Of a stretch of DNA of 64,000 nt, positions 58,703 through 64,000 are shown piece after piece. A model generated the notes under the pieces. The model was not told where the DNA came from and did no database searches. It worked only from the letters and a program-made list of their open reading frames with translations. Within the stretch, counting starts at the first letter, position 1, and each line of letters opens with the position of its first letter. The position numbers and the translations under genes were made by a program. This DNA is from Candida dubliniensis CD36. Lineage: Eukaryota > Ascomycota > Pichiomycetes > Serinales > Debaryomycetaceae. The stretch is from positions 992,001 to 1,056,000 of the forward strand of contig NC_012864.1 of assembly GCF_000026945.1 (NCBI RefSeq), in the 5' to 3' direction.

Positions 58703-59698
58703 TCAATTAATAACGTTTACTGCATCGTCGTTTTTTATTTTAGCATAATTGAATCTCTTTTTGGGTGTAAAACTGATTGGCAACATCAAATCCATCATGA
58801 CATTCTGTAATAAAGAATAAAACTGAGAACTTATCCAATATATAGTCAAAGCAGCAGGGGCATGTAAAGAAATTGCCATCATAAACACAATGGACATTTT
58901 AGTTAAATTTCCAAACGCATCAGTCAATGTTGGACGAAATTTCAATTTCTTGGTCAACCTCAGTAGTTCTAAAGTTTTTAATGTCCATTCTATATTGCAT
59001 AATGCAGTAATACCTAAAATGACGGGGAAAATGTGCATAGGATCTGCAATTGATAAATCTTGGAACCAAAGTATACCTTCTTCATACAAACTCGGATCTA
59101 ATGCTTTATTGTGAGTATTATCCCAAGATGACCAGCCACTCAAATCTCTCATAGTTATTGACATCATGATCCATAACGGGACTTGAAATGTAGGTAGAAT
59201 AAAATTCTTCCAAAGTTGTACGCCATTTTTAGCAAATAGTTCCTTTTGTCGATTTCGAGATTCCTTTGCACTCAATAATAAAATTTGCTCATACTTCATA
59301 TTGCTCAATGTCGAACTGGCCAGAATTGAAGTAACATCTTCTTTGTTATTAGGACTGTTTTCAAGTTTCTTTTTCGCCAGTTGCACTCGTCTTGCCAAGT
59401 TTAATTTTAAAATGGGATTCATGGCACTAACTAAGGGACGTAGTTCACTTTGTTTTTGGATTCGCTTTCTTTGCAATATCGCCAAGGGTAGAGTCCAAAC
59501 TGATCTCAAAGTAAAAGTAGTCAATGGTATTAGTATCCACCAAGGCAAACCACTGAATTCATGCACAGTTTGGAATGTTGAAGTCATTGTGTTAACTATT
59601 GCATTATGATCTATAGAAAAGTTTCTAACCCCAGGGTGCCTGTAACTGGAGCTTCGAAGGACTAAAGGTCCTAGTCGATTAATTCTATTTGAAAACAT
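58703..59698 (-). CDS. COX18: Mitochondrial membrane insertase Cox18
   Basis: 331-residue member of the Oxa1/YidC/Alb3 family that translocates the C-terminal tail of Cox2 across the inner membrane. N-terminal presequence: FSNRINRLGPLVLRSSSYRH. Transmembrane segments are at about residues 53-72, 180-197, 222-243 and 272-292. The family pattern LRPLVSAMNPILKLNLARRVQLAKKK and FQVPLWIMMSITMRDLSGW, then ALTIYWISSQFYSLLQN, is present. It is shorter than Oxa1 (about 400) and close to yeast Cox18 (316), so Cox18 is preferred. Confidence 0.87.
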   Translation of the reverse strand: MFSNRINRLGPLVLRSSSYRHPGVRNFSIDHNAIVNTMTSTFQTVHEFSGLPWWILIPLTTFTLRSVWTLPLAILQRKRIQKQSELRPLVSAMNPILKLNLARRVQLAKKKLENSPNNKEDVTSILASSTLSNMKYEQILLLSAKESRNRQKELFAKNGVQLWKNFILPTFQVPLWIMMSITMRDLSGWSSWDNTHNKALDPSLYEEGILWFQDLSIADPMHIFPVILGITALCNIEWTLKTLELLRLTKKLKFRPTLTDAFGNLTKMSIVFMMAISLHAPAALTIYWISSQFYSLLQNVMMDLMLPISFTPKKRFNYAKIKNDDAVNVIN

Positions 59699-59924
59699 TG
59701 TTATCTGATAGTCTCTTAGAACAAACTTTGCTCGTCTTGTACAAGTTGTTTGATTCCCAGTTCCTAGTTTTCTTTATTTGGAGTTTTTTTTTTTTCGGGG
59801 TGTTAGAATTTTATCAGACCAGCAACCAGAACAAAACTGGAAAAGAGAGGAAAAAATTTGTAACTTTTTCAACAACCTATTATAAAACAATTCATTCAAG
59901 ATACAATATTAACTCGTCAATACA
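59699..59924. promoter_or_regulatory. Bidirectional promoter between COX18 and SPT4
   Basis: 226 bp between the divergent starts. It contains a T-tract near 59786-59797 and no recognisable element. Confidence 0.4.
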
Positions 59925-60263
59925 ATGTCAAGTAGATCAGAAAGAGCGTGCATGCTCTGTGGGATAATTCAGCCTATGAAGGCTTTTATTGATTATGGGT
60001 GTCCCAACTGTGAAAGTCTTTTACATTATCAATATAATGACAACAAACAAGTGCAGGATTGTACTTCGCCATCTTTTGAAGGTTTAGTAGCATTAGGTGA
60101 AGATAATAAAGGGTCATGGGTGGCACGATGGTTGAGAATTGATTCATTTACAGCGGGATTGTATGCTGTTAAAGTGAATGGGAAATTACCTCCTTCAATA
60201 ATTGCAGAATTGGAAGAACAAAATGTGATATATCGACCAAGAGATGGATCGGCTGAGGATTAA
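59925..60263 (+). CDS. SPT4: Transcription elongation factor Spt4
   Basis: 112-residue zinc-finger partner of Spt5 (DSIF) in RNA polymerase II elongation. Zinc-binding cysteines are at 9, 12, 26 and 29 (CMLC and CPNC). The Spt5-binding strand region contains [37 protein letters not shown], followed by [22 protein letters not shown]. Length fits the family (102 in yeast). The gene is divergent from COX18. Confidence 0.97.
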   Translation: MSSRSERACMLCGIIQPMKAFIDYGCPNCESLLHYQYNDNKQVQDCTSPSFEGLVALGEDNKGSWVARWLRIDSFTAGLYAVKVNGKLPPSIIAELEEQNVIYRPRDGSAED

Positions 60264-60381
60264 TGATGGGTTCAAAAATTACAAGGTTTTGATTCAGCGT
60301 ATGGCTGCATCGTGTATTATTCGTTTTGATTCTTTTATTATTATTATTATTTTTGTAAAGTTATTTAATATAAATTAGTTT
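60264..60381. terminator. Convergent 3' region of SPT4 and YTA7
   Basis: 118 bp with TTATTATTATTATT and TTTGTAAAG-like AT runs. No gene is seen. Confidence 0.4.
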
Positions 60382-63300
60382 CTATAAAGTGATTTCAAGA
60401 GATTTGATTGTTTGTTTCAAATTTTCCAAAGTACCAAACTTATTCCAATTATTACGATCTTTCCAAATTATATCCATAAGTCTGGCCATACAAACCTCTA
60501 GTCTTTCGACGTTGTAGTCTTCAGTTATGTCAAGAAGCTCTGTTGTAATTGAATCTAATTCTTGTAAATCAATTTCAACTTCTCTTGTTGAATCAATATT
60601 AAGCTCTTCTTCCGCTTCGGATTCGGATTCGGATTCAGATTCAGATTCATCCACATTGTCCAATGACAAGGAAATGTCTTTCCCATTAGTATCTTTTTCT
60701 ACATTTGTCTCATTCTCCTGCATTTCCACCTTAGCTTCTTTAGAGATCACCTTCTGTTCACCTTCTATGATATTTTCCGTAGTATTTTCAAGAACTGGTT
60801 CTTTATTTTCGTCAACTGCTTCTGGATTGGTCAGGATTGGATTATCAGTTGTGCCATTCATAAGCTCTGAAACTGGCAATACACCATTTGGAGCATCCGC
60901 TGATTGCTGTTGTTGCTCTTCTTGCTGAGCTTGTAATTCTTCTTGCTTCTTATTCCATTCTTCCTGCAACTTCTTATGTTCTTCCAAAAGCTTTTGTTGT
61001 TTCAACAAATCTCTCTCTCTGACTTCTTTACATGCTTGCAAAAACTCTGGGGTAGAAAAATCATCTACACCAAACTGTGCATTGGTCATCATCTCGTTAG
61101 CTTTCAATATTCTTTCTCTATCTCCCGAAACAATGCAATCTTTTACAATCATCTTCAAATCTTTTAGGAACTGTTTTGGCTCACTGTAGTATCCATTCCA
61201 TAATCTCTCTTCAATTAAATCCAAATCCATGTTGTAGTAGTATTTCCCTGTGGCCAACTCTTGGATCATATTCGGGTGTGCCGGGTCTTCTGATCTTACA
61301 TACTGAACCACATAATTGTTAAATGGGTTATTCTCCAAAATGGATGGTTCAAACAAATGGGCTAACAAATTCTCATCTATAATTGGTTTCCTGAACTTTT
61401 TGTATCTAACTTTAAACAAATCCATTAGCCCAGCAAGTTTTAGTTTCAACACATTTTTCAATTTGGTGTCCTTATATTCTTGCTCTTTTAATTTCTTCTT
61501 GTTTAATTCATCATTTGACATATCAACACTATTCTGAACCACTTTCAATTCCTTTAATTTTCTTTTGGGTCTATTCTCTAAATCGTTGACAAACTCATAA
61601 GGCTTCATCAAAAGAGTTTTCTTCAAGGTTGCAAAATACTCAGTTCTGTCTGACCGTTGTGGATTGTGTAATATTACATTATTAGTGGCGCTTTGAAATC
61701 CAAACACTAATTTTATTTCATGTGATAAGTCTTCTATTGGTGTCTCAGAAATCCCTAACAAAAGCACTTTTTCGTTACTTTTCAATCCACGCAATAAACT
61801 AGTTAATGTGGCCCTTGCGGGGTCGGGCAACACGTTAAACCAAATGTCAATATTAGGAATAAATAAAATCGCAGGTTGGTGTCGTCTGGCTTCAATAAAA
61901 GCCTGAACGATTGTCAGCTCTGGTGTTCTAGTTGGTTCGCCAAACATAGTTCCTAAATCCAAAGACTGCACTTGAAATCCTTCCAAATGATTTAGAACTG
62001 CAGCACTAAGATATTGCTGTCCATTACCTTCATTACCGCTTATCAACAAGTGTGGTCTGCAAATCCTGGAATTTTCTAGATTCTTAAGCAATTGTTGCTT
62101 GGCAAACCCTCCGTCTTCATCGTTAATTGTTGGATCAAGATATTTCGCTTCATCAAGAGCAGTGAACTTCTTTTTCCCATCCAACCCCACTGTGTTAGGC
62201 AAGAGCTGATTCAACTTTTCTATGATCTCCTGGTATTCGGATTGCAACAACGGTTTCAAGTGTTCTGACAAAGGTGCTGATCCCGAAGATGTGGATCTTG
62301 CGCTAGATGGAACTATTTTCTCAATCGCTTTCATAAAATCTTTTGCAACAACCTTTACTTTCGATGGGTTTACTTTTAATTTCTCATTGGTACCATAAAT
62401 CTGAGGATACTTCCGTTGTATACTATTTAGGGCTGCTTCCGTACATAATGCACGTAAATCTGCCCCACCATACCCTTTTGTTAATTGAGCAAGTCGGTCC
62501 AAAAATATATCTGGCAATTGCGGATTCCATTTTCTTGTGTGAATTTTCAAAATCTCTTTTCTAGATCCCAAGTCTGGCAATGGGAAATAAAACTCACGAT
62601 CAAATCTACCAGGTCTTCTTAATGCCGGATCAATTGCATCAGGCCTGTTAGTGGCTCCAATCACTATGACTTGACCTCTATTATCCATCCCGTCCATTAG
62701 AGCTAACAAAGTAGACACTATACTTGCATGAATTTGTTCTTGTTTTGAAGATCTCACTGGTGCTAACCCATCAATTTCATCAAAAAATATAATCGAAGGC
62801 TGCTGATTCTTAGCTTCTTCAAACAATAATCGCAATTGTCTTTCAGCTTCACCCACCCATTTACTCAAACAATCAGCACCTTTTCTCATAAAAAATGTAA
62901 TTTTTCTTTCTGAAGTGGAACAACTTGCAGCTAATGCACGTGCCATCAAAGTCTTACCAGTACCTGGTGGACCATGGAAAAGAACACCTCTAGGTGGTGT
63001 AATAGCAAAGTTTTGATATAATTCTGGATATAACAACGGCAAAGCAACCATTTCTTTCAATTGATTTATATAATTATCAAGACCACCAACTACTGAAAAA
63101 TCAATATTCATATCAACACCTAAAGGATCTGTATCACTGAGGGTGCTTTTCTTTTTCTTGCCACTACTGTCATCAGAACCACCAGTAATCAATTTGGGTC
63201 CACCTATGTTCTGTTTTTTAGCTTTTGGTTGCTTCTTACTTATCGTGGCCTCGCCGTTTATTGGTGCAATTTCGTCCTCAGAACTATCAGAGTCACTAAA

Positions 63301-64000
63301 ATTCTGACCAATAGCGGTCATATTTGGTGCACCTGTCATACCCGGAATAGGAATCCCACCAGGCGGTATGTTCTTGCCAAACAACGAAATCACGTCACTT
63401 CCACCAAAAGGACCCGCTGTTGGATATAAGATTTTTCTAAACTCGCTTTTGGGAGCACCGGTTCTTCCTCTTCTGCTTCTAACGTTTGTGGGAGTCGCTG
63501 GCCTAAACTCGCGTTCCAATTGAAAATCAGCTGTTATTGGAGGAGGAATAGTATAGTCCACTTTTGTACGTTGACGCAATTTGTGTGGTTGTTCAACATC
63601 TCCATGGATAGGAGAGGAGTCATATAATTCAGCTATTTCTTTTTGAATATCTAATTCTCCTTCAGACTCCACAGTACCATCGGCGAGTGTGGTATCAGGA
63701 TCGTCGAGAACTCTACCAGACCTGGTTGCTCTTCTAGAACCAGTTGAATTTGAGGTGGATTTAGTCCTTCGAGTTCTACTGGTTTTCCGCTTTTTCGGCT
63801 TTACACCATATTCGCCATCATCTTCTTCGTCGTCTTCGCCCCATTCATTATCATCCTTCACAATAAAATTGTCAGTTCGTTTCCTTTCTATAAACTCCTC
63901 ATCGTCAGCGGATAGAACAAGATCTTCATCTTCAGATTCTTCAACTTGATCCTCTTTAAATTCATCATCGTCTGACTCGATATGTGATCTTTTTCTACGG
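60382..64000 (-). CDS. YTA7: Bromodomain AAA ATPase Yta7/Abo1, 5' end outside the window
   Basis: C-terminal 1205 codons or so of a large nuclear ATPase that acts on histone H3-H4 and nucleosome density. The coding frame stays open to the right edge, with acidic sequence (SDDEFKEDQVEESEDEDLVLS), so no start is visible; a GTG at 63861 is not the true start. Visible parts: acidic and basic N-terminal region; first AAA domain with Walker A GPPGTGKT and Walker B IIFFDEIDGLAP; a second AAA domain that has lost Walker A (GNEGNGQQY); a bromodomain-like segment around DLFKVRYKKFRKPII and VKDCIVSGDRERI, covering roughly 61.1-61.5 kb; and an acidic, Gln- and Glu-rich tail with an SESESE run. Domain order is typical of Yta7. 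Confidence 0.92.
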   Translation of the reverse strand, partial: RRKRSHIESDDDEFKEDQVEESEDEDLVLSADDEEFIERKRTDNFIVKDDNEWGEDDEEDDGEYGVKPKKRKTSRTRRTKSTSNSTGSRRATRSGRVLDDPDTTLADGTVESEGELDIQKEIAELYDSSPIHGDVEQPHKLRQRTKVDYTIPPPITADFQLEREFRPATPTNVRSRRGRTGAPKSEFRKILYPTAGPFGGSDVISLFGKNIPPGGIPIPGMTGAPNMTAIGQNFSDSDSSEDEIAPINGEATISKKQPKAKKQNIGGPKLITGGSDDSSGKKKKSTLSDTDPLGVDMNIDFSVVGGLDNYINQLKEMVALPLLYPELYQNFAITPPRGVLFHGPPGTGKTLMARALAASCSTSERKITFFMRKGADCLSKWVGEAERQLRLLFEEAKNQQPSIIFFDEIDGLAPVRSSKQEQIHASIVSTLLALMDGMDNRGQVIVIGATNRPDAIDPALRRPGRFDREFYFPLPDLGSRKEILKIHTRKWNPQLPDIFLDRLAQLTKGYGGADLRALCTEAALNSIQRKYPQIYGTNEKLKVNPSKVKVVAKDFMKAIEKIVPSSARSTSSGSAPLSEHLKPLLQSEYQEIIEKLNQLLPNTVGLDGKKKFTALDEAKYLDPTINDEDGGFAKQQLLKNLENSRICRPHLLISGNEGNGQQYLSAAVLNHLEGFQVQSLDLGTMFGEPTRTPELTIVQAFIEARRHQPAILFIPNIDIWFNVLPDPARATLTSLLRGLKSNEKVLLLGISETPIEDLSHEIKLVFGFQSATNNVILHNPQRSDRTEYFATLKKTLLMKPYEFVNDLENRPKRKLKELKVVQNSVDMSNDELNKKKLKEQEYKDTKLKNVLKLKLAGLMDLFKVRYKKFRKPIIDENLLAHLFEPSILENNPFNNYVVQYVRSEDPAHPNMIQELATGKYYYNMDLDLIEERLWNGYYSEPKQFLKDLKMIVKDCIVSGDRERILKANEMMTNAQFGVDDFSTPEFLQACKEVRERDLLKQQKLLEEHKKLQEEWNKKQEELQAQQEEQQQQSADAPNGVLPVSELMNGTTDNPILTNPEAVDENKEPVLENTTENIIEGEQKVISKEAKVEMQENETNVEKDTNGKDISLSLDNVDESESESESESEAEEELNIDSTREVEIDLQELDSITTELLDITEDYNVERLEVCMARLMDIIWKDRNNWNKFGTLENLKQTIKSLEITL

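Noticed and set aside
1..64000. CRISPR array, operon, phage or bacterial features
   Set aside because: Gene structure, introns and promoters are those of a yeast chromosome; no direct-repeat/spacer pattern was seen.

Overview
The window looks like nuclear DNA from a CTG-clade yeast, most likely Candida albicans or its sibling C. dubliniensis. The evidence is gene content and order (SAH1-GLN3, SFC1, CAR1-GDE1, CUP1, URA7, RPL43A, GRR1, YTA7), AT-rich intergenic DNA with many A/T homopolymers, TTG as the dominant Leu codon, rare CTG codons, short introns with yeast TACTAAC-type branch points, and a disrupted leucine-rich-repeat gene resembling the Candida IFA family. From memory this order matches C. 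albicans chromosome 5; I could not run a search to confirm it. CTG codons should be read as serine.

Layout. 0.7-3.0 kb: two tandem four-helix membrane protein genes. 3.6-4.9 kb: a secreted RNase T2. 5.3-9.3 kb: SAH1 and the GATA factor GLN3. 11.1-12.4 kb: an eIF4E-like cap-binding protein. 13.2-14.6 kb: the dipeptidase DUG1. 15.3-16.9 kb: an unassigned protein with an N-terminal SUMO-interaction-like motif. 17.1-19.1 kb: the broken LRR gene. 19.6-24.4 kb: OST5, an HDEL-tailed disulfide isomerase, FSH1, a HAD nucleotidase and a Gly/Ser-rich GPI protein. 25.2-28.0 kb: an unassigned ORF and a second RNase T2. 28.3-33.2 kb: a six-finger C2H2 protein, a mitochondrial scramblase, an intron-containing UCH37-type deubiquitinase and SFC1. 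34.2-34.9 kb: a pair of mutually similar ORF remnants. 35.1-36.6 kb: two tandem RRM proteins. 37.0-42.8 kb: CAR1 and GDE1 (divergent). 43.0-47.7 kb: TIP41, RSM26, a coiled-coil protein, EMC2 and the 33-residue metallothionein CUP1. 48.9-55.7 kb: URA7, VPS25, RPL43A (with an intron and a 2-nt first exon) and GRR1. 57.2-64.0 kb: CSN12, COX18, SPT4 and YTA7, which runs off the right edge.

How the genes relate. Several act in nutrient sensing and scavenging: GLN3 (nitrogen catabolite activator), TIP41 (TOR/PP2A branch that controls Gln3), CAR1 (arginine catabolism, with a dense GATAA cluster in its promoter), DUG1 (peptide turnover), GDE1 (glycerophosphodiester use), two secreted RNases and GRR1. 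This is a set of monocistronic genes, not an operon. I see no mobile element, CRISPR array or convincing tRNA. The least explained parts are the broken LRR gene, the tandem relic at 34.2-34.9 kb, the tandem membrane pair and the unassigned ORF at 25.4 kb.
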